Assembly (NCBI RefSeq): GCF_024398015.1
Contig: NZ_CP073747.1
Coordinates: 754,501-818,500 of the forward strand
Length of the DNA: 64,000 bases
Source: Kordiimonas sp. SCSIO 12610
GTDB lineage: Bacteria > Pseudomonadota > Alphaproteobacteria > Sphingomonadales > Kordiimonadaceae
Direction: 5' to 3'
In this document: in pieces, positions 18,003-26,653 of the stretch
How positions within the stretch are numbered: position 1 is the stretch's first letter
How the letters are laid out: each line of letters begins with the position of its first letter
Notes under the pieces: model-generated
Told to the model about the DNA's origin: nothing
Databases searched by the model: none
Seen by the model: only the letters and a program-made list of their open reading frames with translations
Position numbers and translations under genes: made by a program

Positions 18003-18917
18003 ATGGCGCACGGATTTGGGAAAAACACAACGGCAGATCAGGTGCTTTCGGGCAAGGATTTATCCGGCAAAACCATGATTGTCACGGGTGCCAACACCGG
18101 GATCGGTTTTGAGGCGGCCCGGTCATTTGCCCTCAAGGGCGCGCATGTTATTTTTGCTTGCCGGAATATGGAAATAGGTAAGGACGCAATCACGCGTGTG
18201 AAGGCGGAATTTGCTGACGCAAAAGGGGACGCTATGCCGCTTGATCTCGCCTCCTTTGAAAGCATTCGTGCGTTCGCAAGTAACCTGAAGGCACCAAAAA
18301 TTGACGCGCTCATCTGCAACGCGGGTGTGATCCATAATGATTACCGTGAAACCGAGGATGGTTTTGAAATGACGGTTGGCGTTTGCCATGTCGGGCATTT
18401 TCTGTTGACCAGCCTGTTGATGCCAAAGCTGAAAACGGCGGCTTTGGGCGAGGGCACGCGCGTTATCATGGTCGCGAGCGAAAGCCACAGGCAACCCGCA
18501 AAACTCAATTTCGATAAATTCCCGCTCTCTAAAGATAATTATGCTTTCATGACCGCTTATGGGCAGGCAAAATTATGCAATGTGCTTTTCGCGAACGAGC
18601 TTAATCACCGCTATGCGGGCGAGGGAATCACCGCTTGTTCGTTGCATCCGGGCACGATGATCACAACTGGGATCGCGCGCAACACCATGATCGGTACCAT
18701 TGCGATGAAACTATTATCGCCGTTTACAAAAAACCCGGAGCAGGGTGCTGCCACAACCGTTTACTGTGCAGCTTATGCAGATATGGGCGACATTGGTGGT
18801 GTCTATTTCTCGGATTGTAAACCAAAGAAAATGACCAAAGAGGCCGCAAGCCCAGACACAGCAAAGCGCCTTTGGGATATGAGCGAAGAATGGTGCGGCG
18901 AATTTGGGGCGAGTTAA
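18003..18917 (+). CDS. short-chain dehydrogenase/reductase (retinol-dehydrogenase/WWOX-like)
   Basis: A 304-residue SDR. The Rossmann dinucleotide motif TGANTGIG is at 28-35, NAG at 106-108, catalytic Ser159 in MVASES, and Tyr186-x-x-x-Lys190 in AYGQAK. FACRNMEIG and SLHPG/T are typical of the RDH11-14/WW-domain oxidoreductase branch, which mostly uses NADP(H) on lipid aldehydes or ketones. AGGGAG lies about 11 bases upstream of ATG 18003; an upstream in-frame TTG is less likely. The stop codon abuts the ATG of the next small gene, implying co-translation. The substrate is unknown. Confidence 0.9.
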   Translation: MAHGFGKNTTADQVLSGKDLSGKTMIVTGANTGIGFEAARSFALKGAHVIFACRNMEIGKDAITRVKAEFADAKGDAMPLDLASFESIRAFASNLKAPKIDALICNAGVIHNDYRETEDGFEMTVGVCHVGHFLLTSLLMPKLKTAALGEGTRVIMVASESHRQPAKLNFDKFPLSKDNYAFMTAYGQAKLCNVLFANELNHRYAGEGITACSLHPGTMITTGIARNTMIGTIAMKLLSPFTKNPEQGAATTVYCAAYADMGDIGGVYFSDCKPKKMTKEAASPDTAKRLWDMSEEWCGEFGAS

Positions 18918-19304
18918 ATGTCAATTGAGATCGAGGGGGCTATGCTTGATGAAATACTCAAATGGCCCGAGGAAATCTATGATGCTTTGGTTTTAATTGA
19001 TCGCCCTATCGTTGTCAAAGTTGGTACTGCTGAGGTGTTAGGTCAATTTGTGATCGAATCAAATTCGTTAGTAATAGAGTTGGCGCAAATAGATGGTGGC
19101 GGGGAGGGTGTTTTGCCAGCCATAAACCGTATTGCACGCCGAATAGCCGGATTGAAGAAAGTTGATTATATTGATTGCATCGTGCACGCTGTAAATTGTG
19201 TGGACCCGAATCTTAAACTACGAAGTCATTTGCTAAAAACAGGCTTTCAAATTCGCGATCTTCCTCATAAAGGTGAGGCGTATTTCAAGAGGATTACTTT
19301 ATAA
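18918..19304 (+). CDS. hypothetical protein, GNAT-like in shape
   Basis: A 128-residue cytosolic protein I cannot assign. The ATG directly follows the stop of the dehydrogenase gene with no gap, so translation is probably coupled. The final LRSHLLKTGFQIRDLPHKGEAYFKRITL resembles the last strand-helix-strand of GNAT-like proteins (a neighbour-residue, GF, then a hydrophobic-rich strand). The classical acetyl-CoA R/Q-x-x-G-x-G/A loop is not present, only GGGEGVLPAINRIAR. Function open. Confidence 0.7.
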   Translation: MSIEIEGAMLDEILKWPEEIYDALVLIDRPIVVKVGTAEVLGQFVIESNSLVIELAQIDGGGEGVLPAINRIARRIAGLKKVDYIDCIVHAVNCVDPNLKLRSHLLKTGFQIRDLPHKGEAYFKRITL

Positions 19305-19470
19305 ACATACAGACCTAATGGTTAAAATTGTTTCGGTTTAATTTTTCTGGTCTGATTCTCCCTCGTGACATTTCTTACCTTGATTGTTAGTCTCTTTTTG
19401 AAGATCGGGTGGGATGAGGCATAGATTGCCTTTACCGATCTAGAATGGGGCATAACTGGGAGGTCATTTC

Positions 19471-20907
19471 ATGACAATTTTCAAAAAGCCGCGCGGGCGA
19501 TTGGCCGTGTCGGTACTGGCTGCGAGCATGCTCGCGGCAGGCATTACAGGTAGCGCAGGCGCTCAAAAGCGCGAGCTGGTTACCATTAACAAAGATCCAT
19601 TTCCATCGAGCTACACACGGCTTGAGAGCGTTCCAACGCTGATTACAAACGCAACCGTTCTGGACGGCAAGGGCGGCCTCATGGAAGGCGCTGACGTTCT
19701 GATGCAGGACGGTAAAATTAAACGCGTTGGTAAAAACCTTAAGGCACCCCGCGGTGCTCGCACGATTGATGGTACTGGTAAGTGGGTAACGCCGGGGATC
19801 ATTGATGTGCACAGCCATTTGGGTGTGTACCCAAGCCCGGGCACACAGTCTCATGCGGACGGTAATGAAATCGGCGAACCTGTAACCGCTGATGTGTGGG
19901 TCGAGCACTCAAACTGGCCGCAGGATCCGGGCTTTGTGCGCGCGGCAGCGGGTGGTGTCACCGCGCTTCAGCTTTTGCCGGGGTCTGCGAACCTTGTGGG
20001 TGGTCGCTCGGTAACGCTGAAGAACGTACCGGGCCGCGTGGCGCAGGATATGAAGTTCCCGGGCGCACCCTACGGTGCCAAGATGGCGTGCGGCGAAAAC
20101 CCAAAGCGGGTTTATGGAACAGGTGAAAACAACCCAACGCTTCACCGCCCTTACACCCGTATGGGGAACGTAGCGGGATACCGTCAGGCGTTCGCGGACG
20201 CACAGGCCTACCAGCGCGAATGGGATAAATATGAGCGCGATTTCAAGGCAGGCAAAGATGTGTTGCCACCAAAGCGTGATATTAACCTTGAAACAATGGC
20301 GGGTATCCTTGCGGGTGATATTCTGGTGCATATGCACTGTTACCGTGCGGACGACATGGGCACCATGTTAGACGTGATGAAGGAATTTAATTACCAGATC
20401 ACAAGCTTCCAGCATGCGACCGAGAGCTATAAAATCGCAGATAAGCTTGCTGAAAACAATGTGTGTTCGGCGATGTGGGCTGACTGGTGGGGCTTTAAGA
20501 TGGAGGCCTATGACGGTATCCGTGAAAACATCCCATTTGTCCACAAGGCTGGTGCCTGTGCGATCGTGCATTCAGATAGTGAAGAAGGCATCCAGCGCTT
20601 GAACCAGGAGGCTGCGAAAGCGCTCGCGGACGGACGCAAGGTTGGTCTGGATATCTCAAAGGCCGAAGCATGGACATGGCTGTCGCTAAACCCTGCGAAA
20701 TCGCTTGGTATCGATAAAATGACCGGCACGCTTGAGAAGGGCAAGGACGCGGATGTTGTCCTTTGGGACGGTGATCCGTTCAGTGTGTACACAAGTGCAG
20801 AGGTCACATTTGTTGACGGTGCACCAGTTTATGACCGCACGAACCCGGACTTTAACCCAGTGATGGACTTTGAGCTTGGTCAACCGGGTGAAGGAGACGT
20901 GGAATGA
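19471..20907 (+). CDS. exported amidohydrolase (imidazolonepropionase-like), catalytically intact
   Basis: A 478-residue exported metal-dependent hydrolase; the signal peptide ends near residue 31 (GSAGA). The HxH metal motif is H114-S-H116 in IIDVHSHLG. Further ligand His residues lie in ILVHMHCYRADD and ITSFQHATESYK, and the catalytic Asp in CAIVHSDSEEG. A composite beta-sandwich is completed by the late GTLEKGKDADVVLWDGDPF. CTGGGAGGT lies upstream of the ATG. It overlaps the next gene by 4 nt (ATGA). Members of this exported group act on amide or dipeptide-like substrates; the actual substrate is unknown. Confidence 0.9.
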   Translation: MTIFKKPRGRLAVSVLAASMLAAGITGSAGAQKRELVTINKDPFPSSYTRLESVPTLITNATVLDGKGGLMEGADVLMQDGKIKRVGKNLKAPRGARTIDGTGKWVTPGIIDVHSHLGVYPSPGTQSHADGNEIGEPVTADVWVEHSNWPQDPGFVRAAAGGVTALQLLPGSANLVGGRSVTLKNVPGRVAQDMKFPGAPYGAKMACGENPKRVYGTGENNPTLHRPYTRMGNVAGYRQAFADAQAYQREWDKYERDFKAGKDVLPPKRDINLETMAGILAGDILVHMHCYRADDMGTMLDVMKEFNYQITSFQHATESYKIADKLAENNVCSAMWADWWGFKMEAYDGIRENIPFVHKAGACAIVHSDSEEGIQRLNQEAAKALADGRKVGLDISKAEAWTWLSLNPAKSLGIDKMTGTLEKGKDADVVLWDGDPFSVYTSAEVTFVDGAPVYDRTNPDFNPVMDFELGQPGEGDVE

Positions 20908-22196
20908 GTATCCTGAAAACATTGAAAGGTGCCTCTGTTGCCGTTGCAATTGCAGGTGCTTCACTCTCTGGTGTGTTTGCCGAGGATATCGCCATCACAG
21001 GCGGTACGGCCTTCACGAAGGGCGGCAAAGGCAAGGTTGAAAATGCAACTATTCTTGTCGCTGATGGTAAGATTACGTCGGTTACGGCGGGCGGTGATGT
21101 GCCATCCGGTTACCGTGTTATTGACGCATCCGGTCAGTGGGTTACTGTTGGCCTGATGGCTACAGGCACCACGCTTGGCCTTACGGAAGTACCATTATCG
21201 GGTAGTTTGAATGACGCGACAGCAGGTAGTGCCAAAAACACTATCGGCCTAGATGTTACCTATGCAATTGATCCATCAAGCACGCTCATACCAGTAACGC
21301 GGATTGAAGGGATTACCCGCGCGGTAACTGGCCTGACAAACACCAAGGATTATTGGCTTGGTCAAGGTGCTGTTATTCACCTTGGTAACGGGTTTGATCT
21401 TGTTGAAAAACAGGGTGCCTATATCGGCCTTCAGATTAGCGAAGGGGCAGCCAGCAAAGCAGGTGGTAGCCGCGCAGCCTTATGGCAGGAAATCTATGCC
21501 AAGCTTGAGGACGCACGTCCTGAGCCGGAAGCGGATGCTAAAGGTGATGAAAAGGCCGAAAAGAAAGATGGCAAAAAGAAAAAACCATCTGCTGAGGCCA
21601 AGGCCCTAAAGCGCCTGTTCGACGGTAAAACCAGCCTTATGGTAACGGCGAACCGCGCCGCTGATATTTTGCAGGTTATTCGCCTGAAGAAGCATTTTGG
21701 TTTCAATGTTATCCTGAACGAGGGTGTTGAGGCATGGCGTGTCGCGGACGAGCTTGCGAAAGCCGATATTCCTGTTGTTCTTGATGCACTGGAATCACTA
21801 CCGCAGAGTTTCGAGACACTTGGTGCCACGCAAACCAATGCTGGTCGCCTTGCAAAGGCGGGTGTGACGATCGCGATCACAGGCAAAGGCAGCCATAATG
21901 CACGCTTGATGCCGCAGAATGCTGGCAACGCGGTATCAAATGGCCTGTCATGGGAAGCTGCGATGGATGCGATGACTGTGGGCCCCGCTGAAATCTTTGG
22001 CCTGTCGGATAGCTATGGCACGCTGGAAGCAGGTAAGGACGCTGATATCGTCGTTTGGGACGGTGATCCGATTGAGGTCATGACAAGCCCAACAGCGGTA
22101 TTGATCAAAGGCGATCAGATCGAGCTTGTTAGTCGTCAGACAAGGCTTCGGGATCGTTATCTTGACCTAACGCGCTCGCCGCAGTTCAAGAAATAG
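20904..22196 (+). CDS. amidohydrolase-fold paralogue lacking the metal-binding HxH
   Basis: A 430-residue exported paralogue of the preceding enzyme, translationally coupled through an ATGA overlap. The fold is recognisable at both ends: TILVADGKITSV near the start and YGTLEAGKDADIVVWDGDPIEV near the end. The metal motif is gone: where the partner has DVHSH, this protein has VGLMATGTT. I see no counterpart of the later His and Asp ligands either. Residues about 200-232 are a highly charged Lys/Glu/Asp-rich linker. This suggests a non-catalytic subunit that pairs with the first protein (inference). Confidence 0.85.
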   Translation: MSILKTLKGASVAVAIAGASLSGVFAEDIAITGGTAFTKGGKGKVENATILVADGKITSVTAGGDVPSGYRVIDASGQWVTVGLMATGTTLGLTEVPLSGSLNDATAGSAKNTIGLDVTYAIDPSSTLIPVTRIEGITRAVTGLTNTKDYWLGQGAVIHLGNGFDLVEKQGAYIGLQISEGAASKAGGSRAALWQEIYAKLEDARPEPEADAKGDEKAEKKDGKKKKPSAEAKALKRLFDGKTSLMVTANRAADILQVIRLKKHFGFNVILNEGVEAWRVADELAKADIPVVLDALESLPQSFETLGATQTNAGRLAKAGVTIAITGKGSHNARLMPQNAGNAVSNGLSWEAAMDAMTVGPAEIFGLSDSYGTLEAGKDADIVVWDGDPIEVMTSPTAVLIKGDQIELVSRQTRLRDRYLDLTRSPQFKK

Positions 22197-22216
22197 GTAC
22201 ACGATAAATAGCCATG

Positions 22217-22242
22217 AAAAGCCGGGTTTTATCCGGCTTTTT
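22217..22242 (+). terminator. bidirectional rho-independent terminator
   Basis: AAAAGCCGG / CCGGCTTTTT with a short AT loop sits between convergent genes. The A-run on the left and T-run on the right allow termination on both strands. Confidence 0.85.
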
Positions 22243-22243
22243 G

Positions 22244-23161
22244 TTATTCTGAGAATACGTTCCAATTTATTTCTGACGTCAATGATTTTACTATTGCAGT
22301 ATCTAGTGGATTATAACCCCAGACTCGACGGTCTTTATTTTCGCGGCCATCTTTGGGAAGCCACTCGCCGCGAAACATTGTTTCCATGAGAGTGCTTTTT
22401 GCTGCCCATTCACGTTTTTGTTCCAGTGACTTAATAAAACTGAGATTTTTGTTTGGTGCTTTTTCATTCTCAATGAATTGTTTTTTGATGAGTTCATCAA
22501 TATCATCGGGCCGACTGGAAACGCATTTCTTCACAAAAGAGGCAAACAGTTTCTTCTCATTATCTACTAAGTGAATATGATCTTCTATAGCTTTAGATAA
22601 ATTTTCACGCTCTAAATCCGAAAAAAGCCCATCATTCACGCTCGCCCGAAGTTGATCAGGGTTAGTGAAATACTTATAATTTAGACTTCGTGCACCACTG
22701 GTCCACATGTACCTGTCAATTTTTGTATTCCAACAATATTGGCTTTCCTGAGTTTTCTTGCAGTATCCATTGAGACTAAAAGCATCGAGCACGCGCAGTA
22801 GAGTGTCTGGTGCTATGAATGTATCTCTTGAGGTAATGGGCGTTTGATAGAAATCAACGAAATCGAAAAAACAGTCTATTGCAAAAAAATAATCAATATC
22901 TCTAAGATTTTTGAGCCGTAGTGCCCTAGATGTCATTTCATCGAGTGACAATACAATAACCCCAGTATTATGGTCGTTCTCTAAATCAGGATATTCTATT
23001 GCATCTATATCTTCTAACAGAAAACAAGACATTTCCCAAGGTGATTCACCACACCATACACGCCCCTGATCGTTCCTATCATGTGCCAATTTGATAAAAT
23101 ATTCACCGACAAGGCGAGTGATTTCTGCGTATAGGGTTTGTTGATTTTGTGTAAGTGCCAT
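22244..23161 (-). CDS. hypothetical protein (305 aa), no recognised domain
   Basis: A soluble, acidic 305-residue protein without signal peptide or membrane segment. It is rich in Asp, Phe and Tyr, with several Cys (WCGESPWEMSCF near 36-47, NGYCKKTQESQYCW near 131-144, KKCVSSR near 207). I do not recognise a family. Base composition is more AT-rich than the neighbouring amidohydrolase genes, which may indicate separate acquisition. It ends against the shared terminator and begins 74 bp from the stop of the histidine-kinase gene. Confidence 0.75.
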   Translation of the reverse strand: MALTQNQQTLYAEITRLVGEYFIKLAHDRNDQGRVWCGESPWEMSCFLLEDIDAIEYPDLENDHNTGVIVLSLDEMTSRALRLKNLRDIDYFFAIDCFFDFVDFYQTPITSRDTFIAPDTLLRVLDAFSLNGYCKKTQESQYCWNTKIDRYMWTSGARSLNYKYFTNPDQLRASVNDGLFSDLERENLSKAIEDHIHLVDNEKKLFASFVKKCVSSRPDDIDELIKKQFIENEKAPNKNLSFIKSLEQKREWAAKSTLMETMFRGEWLPKDGRENKDRRVWGYNPLDTAIVKSLTSEINWNVFSE

Positions 23162-23235
23162 AAAAGCGCCCCCGGACTTTATTCATTAACTATTGGTGTA
23201 ATAATGATTTGGATGAGCAAGATATAGTCAATTTA

Positions 23236-24624
23236 CTAGATCAAGTCTTCCACCGAGCGGCTTTTTGGGAAAATCACGGAGGCACGGGTGCCCGTATTTG
23301 GGGCGCTTTCAATTTCAAACTCAGCGCCGTGAAGTTTGCAAAGTTGATTAACAAGCGACAGGCCAAGGCCGGTTCCACCTGTTGTCTTCACATAAGAATT
23401 TTCAGCCTGCTCAAAGGGTTGCATCAGCCGATCAATTTGGCTTGGGTCCATCCCGAGGCCTGTATCAATTACGCAAAAGCGAATACCGCCAGCATCATCA
23501 AATTTGGCACTTAAGGTTACCGTTCCACCCCTTGATGTGAATTTAATCGCGTTGGAGAGAAGATTGATCAGGATTTGTTTGATCTTGATCTGATCACCCT
23601 TCAAATAAGGAAGGGCTTCATTGTGCAAAAGAATGAAATCCAGCCCCGCTTTGTCAGCAAGGGGGGACGCGTAAATTGTCATTTCCTCGATGATGGTATT
23701 AACGTCAATTATGCTTTCATCCAGGTCGGCTTTGCCGGCTTCGATTTTGGAGATGTCGAGAATATCATTGATCAGCGATAACAAATGATTACCCGCCTCT
23801 TCGATATTCTGGGCATAATCGTCAACAATATTGTCTGTCAGCTTAATGCCGCTTGAACTTTTAAGAAGCTGCGAAAAACCAATAACCGCATTCAGTGGGG
23901 TCCTGAGTTCATGGCTCATGTTAGCGACAAAGTTGGACTTTGCAGCGTTGGCCTGAACGGCGCTTTCACGTGCGTTTTCCGCTATTATTTTTGCCTGTGT
24001 CGCTTCTTCGGCGAGTTGTTTGAATTTTTCTTCGTTTTTCTGCGCCAATAACAGCTCGGTTTCGACCTCAGCATTCCTTCGCATGGTTTTGGCGAGTTGG
24101 TAAAAAATCCAGACAACAACCGTTTGTCCCATAAGGCCGGTCATAAGAACGATAACGCTTGGGTCGCTGAAACTACGTTCACCAAACACGAGCGCTAAAA
24201 GTACCGCGAGCGAGGCGTAAATGATGAAGTTTAACCCAATTTTCCTAATGAGACGGGACTCAGCACCAAAAATAACCGCCAGGTAAAAAATCGGTAGCCA
24301 GACAAACAGAATTTCAATGTTGGTATTCGGAACAAGCGCCGCTTCCATGAGGGAAGCAAAAATCATAATCCCCGCATATATTTTGAAGGTTATCTGTAAT
24401 TTTGTCAGGCTTTTGGCGTCGCTGAAAATAAAGGCGACAGTCAGGCCAAATCCAATGACTGAATAAATGGGGACCAGATAATGTTGAAGCGGGGTCATGA
24501 ACCCGTTGGTAAGGCCAAGGATATAATAGGCAACAACAGCAAGACAGCTCGCCGATGAGATGGCGATAGTGATCGGCTTTGATAAGCTGAATAGTCTTTT
24601 ATACATAGGCTGAGTTTCTATCAT
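23236..24624 (-). CDS. membrane sensor histidine kinase
   Basis: A 462-residue kinase. The N-terminal 180 residues hold about six transmembrane helices (roughly 17-38, 48-67, 79-97, 105-120, 131-148, 158-176) with no sizeable periplasmic domain. A coiled coil spans 185-230. The HisKA domain has phospho-acceptor His238 in NMSHELRTPLNAVIGFS. The ATPase domain has the N-box QILINLLSNAIKFT, G1 DTGLGMD and G2 GGTGLGLS. There is no receiver domain and no adjacent response regulator, so it is an orphan that likely signals to a distant partner. A 44-codon ORF lies divergently upstream. Confidence 0.93.
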   Translation of the reverse strand: MIETQPMYKRLFSLSKPITIAISSASCLAVVAYYILGLTNGFMTPLQHYLVPIYSVIGFGLTVAFIFSDAKSLTKLQITFKIYAGIMIFASLMEAALVPNTNIEILFVWLPIFYLAVIFGAESRLIRKIGLNFIIYASLAVLLALVFGERSFSDPSVIVLMTGLMGQTVVVWIFYQLAKTMRRNAEVETELLLAQKNEEKFKQLAEEATQAKIIAENARESAVQANAAKSNFVANMSHELRTPLNAVIGFSQLLKSSSGIKLTDNIVDDYAQNIEEAGNHLLSLINDILDISKIEAGKADLDESIIDVNTIIEEMTIYASPLADKAGLDFILLHNEALPYLKGDQIKIKQILINLLSNAIKFTSRGGTVTLSAKFDDAGGIRFCVIDTGLGMDPSQIDRLMQPFEQAENSYVKTTGGTGLGLSLVNQLCKLHGAEFEIESAPNTGTRASVIFPKSRSVEDLI

Positions 24625-24876
24625 TCATACATGAAGGTCATGTTGAAACCCATTATAGAATAGCTTCCTTAACCGCTGGTAAATATTCAAAAAATCGTAA
24701 GAAAAATCAGGGATTACAGTCTATAAATGCTGTCAATAATCTTATGCGATACTGGGATCAAAGTTTTTGATCTTGAAATTGAAATTTCCGACCTTATATG
24801 GTAAGAATAACAAAAGCCCAAAGAGGCTGAAGTAACTACACGACACATATAATTAAAATATATAAGCGAGGAACTT

Positions 24877-25011
24877 ATGACTTTTATTCAGAAAATACGC
24901 CAGAAGTTTGCCGGAAATAGTGCAGCAACGATCGTGCGTGATGCACGCCCGCCTGTGAAAAAATTGCAGTATGGCCGCCGTAAAAACATGGTCGATTACC
25001 GCGACTTTTAA
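24877..25011 (+). CDS. 44-residue basic small protein (putative)
   Basis: A 44-codon frame opens with ATG preceded by GCGAGGA (five to six bases away). A TATAAT hexamer lies at 24848-24853, about 10 bp before the expected transcription start, though no good -35 is seen. The product is strongly basic (about 11 Arg/Lys). It has an N-terminal amphipathic stretch (FIQKIRQKFAG) and ends in an RRKNMVDYRDF tail. I know no homologue. It is flanked by the kinase gene (divergent) and the GST gene (convergent). The good ribosome site and clean gap support reality. Confidence 0.6.
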   Translation: MTFIQKIRQKFAGNSAATIVRDARPPVKKLQYGRRKNMVDYRDF

Positions 25012-25063
25012 AAATTACGCTTATCTTCCTAGCCCTTGAATGTTGGCACCCACTGGGTGCCTG

Positions 25064-25693
25064 CTAACCCTGTTCTACGCGCTTTTTCATATCGCTTTCA
25101 ATAAGCGTTTTGATCATTGGGCGGTTAAGCGTGCGCTTGCTGTAAGCCGTCAGGTTGTCATACCTTGAAAAATCAAGCTGTGCCTTACCGGCCAGGACAA
25201 AAAACCAAGTCAGGTAGGCATCTGCTGCTGAAAAGCGATCGCCAAGCAAATACTCATGGGTTTTTAGTTGTGTATCCAGAAATTTGAACCGTTCGGGCGC
25301 TAATGCGCGAATACGGTCTTTCACGGCGTCTGTAGCTTCGCTGTAAAAAACCACGCGGAAAATTTGTTTGTGCAGTTCGGTGGCGCAAAAGCCAAGCCAG
25401 CGCAGCATTTGAAAATACATAGGGTCATCGGGGGCAATTCTAAAATCGTCATTTTGGGACTGTGCCTGTATCCACGTAATACAGGCAGATGTTTCGGTCA
25501 AAAGGTCACCGTTTTCCAGTTTTAGTGTTGAAACCTGCCCCAGCGGGTTAATGTCATATAGCGATCCGCCTTTATCAAGCGCTTTGGTGCTTAAATTAAG
25601 ATACTCGATATCAAGGCCAACACCGCCTTCTGCGGCCGCAAAACGGGCGGCAAGTGAGCAGGTAAGGGGCGCATGAAACAGGGTGGCTGGCAT
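25064..25693 (-). CDS. glutathione S-transferase family protein
   Basis: A 209-residue cytosolic protein with GST layout. The N-terminal thioredoxin-like domain has LFHAPLTCSLAARFAAAEGG, the cis-Pro equivalent in NPLGQVSTLKLENGDLLTETSACITWI, and the Glu-Thr/Ser glutathione-contact pair. The all-helical C-terminal domain contains LLGDRFSAADAYLTWFFVLA, the N-capping box and hydrophobic staple. A catalytic Cys or Ser in the TCS segment fits the beta-class bacterial GSTs. The ATG at 25693 was preferred over a TTG eight codons upstream; GGAG lies nine bases ahead. Confidence 0.88.
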   Translation of the reverse strand: MPATLFHAPLTCSLAARFAAAEGGVGLDIEYLNLSTKALDKGGSLYDINPLGQVSTLKLENGDLLTETSACITWIQAQSQNDDFRIAPDDPMYFQMLRWLGFCATELHKQIFRVVFYSEATDAVKDRIRALAPERFKFLDTQLKTHEYLLGDRFSAADAYLTWFFVLAGKAQLDFSRYDNLTAYSKRTLNRPMIKTLIESDMKKRVEQG

Positions 25694-25877
25694 GGGATAA
25701 ACTCCAAAAAATTCCAAGCGTATATTAGGATTTTTATTACTGTGTTTTCTGATCCTATATCATGGCCGAGCATGCCTTGCTAGGCTTTGCCAAGACTGTT
25801 CGGATTTGAAAGGGGCTTATAATCCATGCAAATATGCCCATATCAGGTTGATATATTGGTGAAGATGGGGATCTAAC

Positions 25878-26291
25878 ATGAATTTTGAAATACTGGACCG
25901 GCTACCGATTGAAATACTGATTCATTTGTTCACGGCCTTGGCAGCATTTTTCCTTGGGGGATATCAGTTATTTAGGAAAAAGGGCACAAAGCACCATAAA
26001 CAGATAGGCTGGCTTTGGTTTGCTTTGATGACAATAACCGCTGTGAGCGCCATTTTTATTCGCGGGTTTGAGGGCACAGGCATGCCCACACTATTCGGAT
26101 TTTCCCCCATTCACTTGTTTGTTGTCCTGACGCTTTATAGCGTTCCAAAAGCGATTTTCGAGATCAAACGCGGCAACGTGGAAGCGCACGCGAAAAGCGT
26201 GAAGGGGCTTTATATGGGCGGTATGGTGATTGCTGGCCTCTTTACGTTCCTGCCGGGCCGCACCATGTGGTACATCTTTTTTGGCGGGTGA
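25878..26291 (+). CDS. DUF2306-type four-helix membrane protein
   Basis: A 137-residue inner-membrane protein with four hydrophobic helices (about 12-30, 45-62, 74-90, 110-130). The conserved pattern KHHKQIGWLWFALM, then a central Pro/His loop, then VEAHAKSVKGLYMGGMVIAGLFTFLPGR is typical of DUF2306 proteins, whose function is unknown. GATGGGGAT precedes the ATG. It stands alone between the GST gene and a small minus-strand ORF. Confidence 0.85.
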   Translation: MNFEILDRLPIEILIHLFTALAAFFLGGYQLFRKKGTKHHKQIGWLWFALMTITAVSAIFIRGFEGTGMPTLFGFSPIHLFVVLTLYSVPKAIFEIKRGNVEAHAKSVKGLYMGGMVIAGLFTFLPGRTMWYIFFGG

Positions 26292-26297
26292 ATTTGT

Positions 26298-26582
26298 TTA
26301 TTTTATCAAGTTACAGTTTATTGTCTTCTGACCCATAACCTGAATAAATAATTTTTCTATTTTATCTTTATGCAGATACCAAGCAGCAATATTATTGGCT
26401 TGAGTAATACCTTCTGCTGTTAAAACTAGCTCAGCAAATTCGCTAGAAGTGATCACTCCATTGAGGGGCATTAGGTCATGTGTATTTTGAAACTTATCAT
26501 TCCTTATACTTCCACAAAATCCCCAATTTACGCATAGGTGCTGTAAGAGATTCTGATAATTCTGTTGAACGTTTGTTGTCAT
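26298..26582 (-). CDS. hypothetical small protein (94 aa)
   Basis: A 94-residue soluble protein with no recognised domain. ATG 26582 has GGGGG seven bases upstream, which is why this start is preferred over one 12 codons earlier. Two Cys lie in CVNWGFC, eleven or so residues into a helical N-terminal part. The gene is AT-rich relative to its surroundings and converges with the DUF2306 gene. It could be a recent arrival, but nothing mobile is seen beside it. Confidence 0.55.
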   Translation of the reverse strand: MTTNVQQNYQNLLQHLCVNWGFCGSIRNDKFQNTHDLMPLNGVITSSEFAELVLTAEGITQANNIAAWYLHKDKIEKLFIQVMGQKTINCNLIK

Positions 26583-26603
26583 GTAATGCCCCCAAATATA
26601 TTT

Positions 26604-26635
26604 AAATAAGAGCAGCATTAAAACTGCTCTTATTT
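26604..26635 (-). terminator. 12-bp perfect hairpin, terminator-like, after the DUF885 gene
   Basis: AAATAAGAGCAG and its exact complement flank an 8-nt loop, 18 bp beyond the DUF885 stop on the minus strand. The arm ends in TTATTTAAA on that strand, an imperfect U-tract. It also precedes the 94-aa gene by about 20 bp. Confidence 0.65.
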
Positions 26636-26653
26636 ACAGTGTAAGTAATAAGT

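Noticed and set aside
20508-20964. Several 60-145 codon frames opposite the amidohydrolase genes
   Set aside because: They are shadows of well-supported genes: no ribosome sites and composition mirrors the coding strand.
24811-24829. AGCC-CAAAGA-GGCT hairpin as a terminator between the kinase and the 44-aa ORF
   Set aside because: Only a 4-bp stem, no T-run, and no convergent transcript there.
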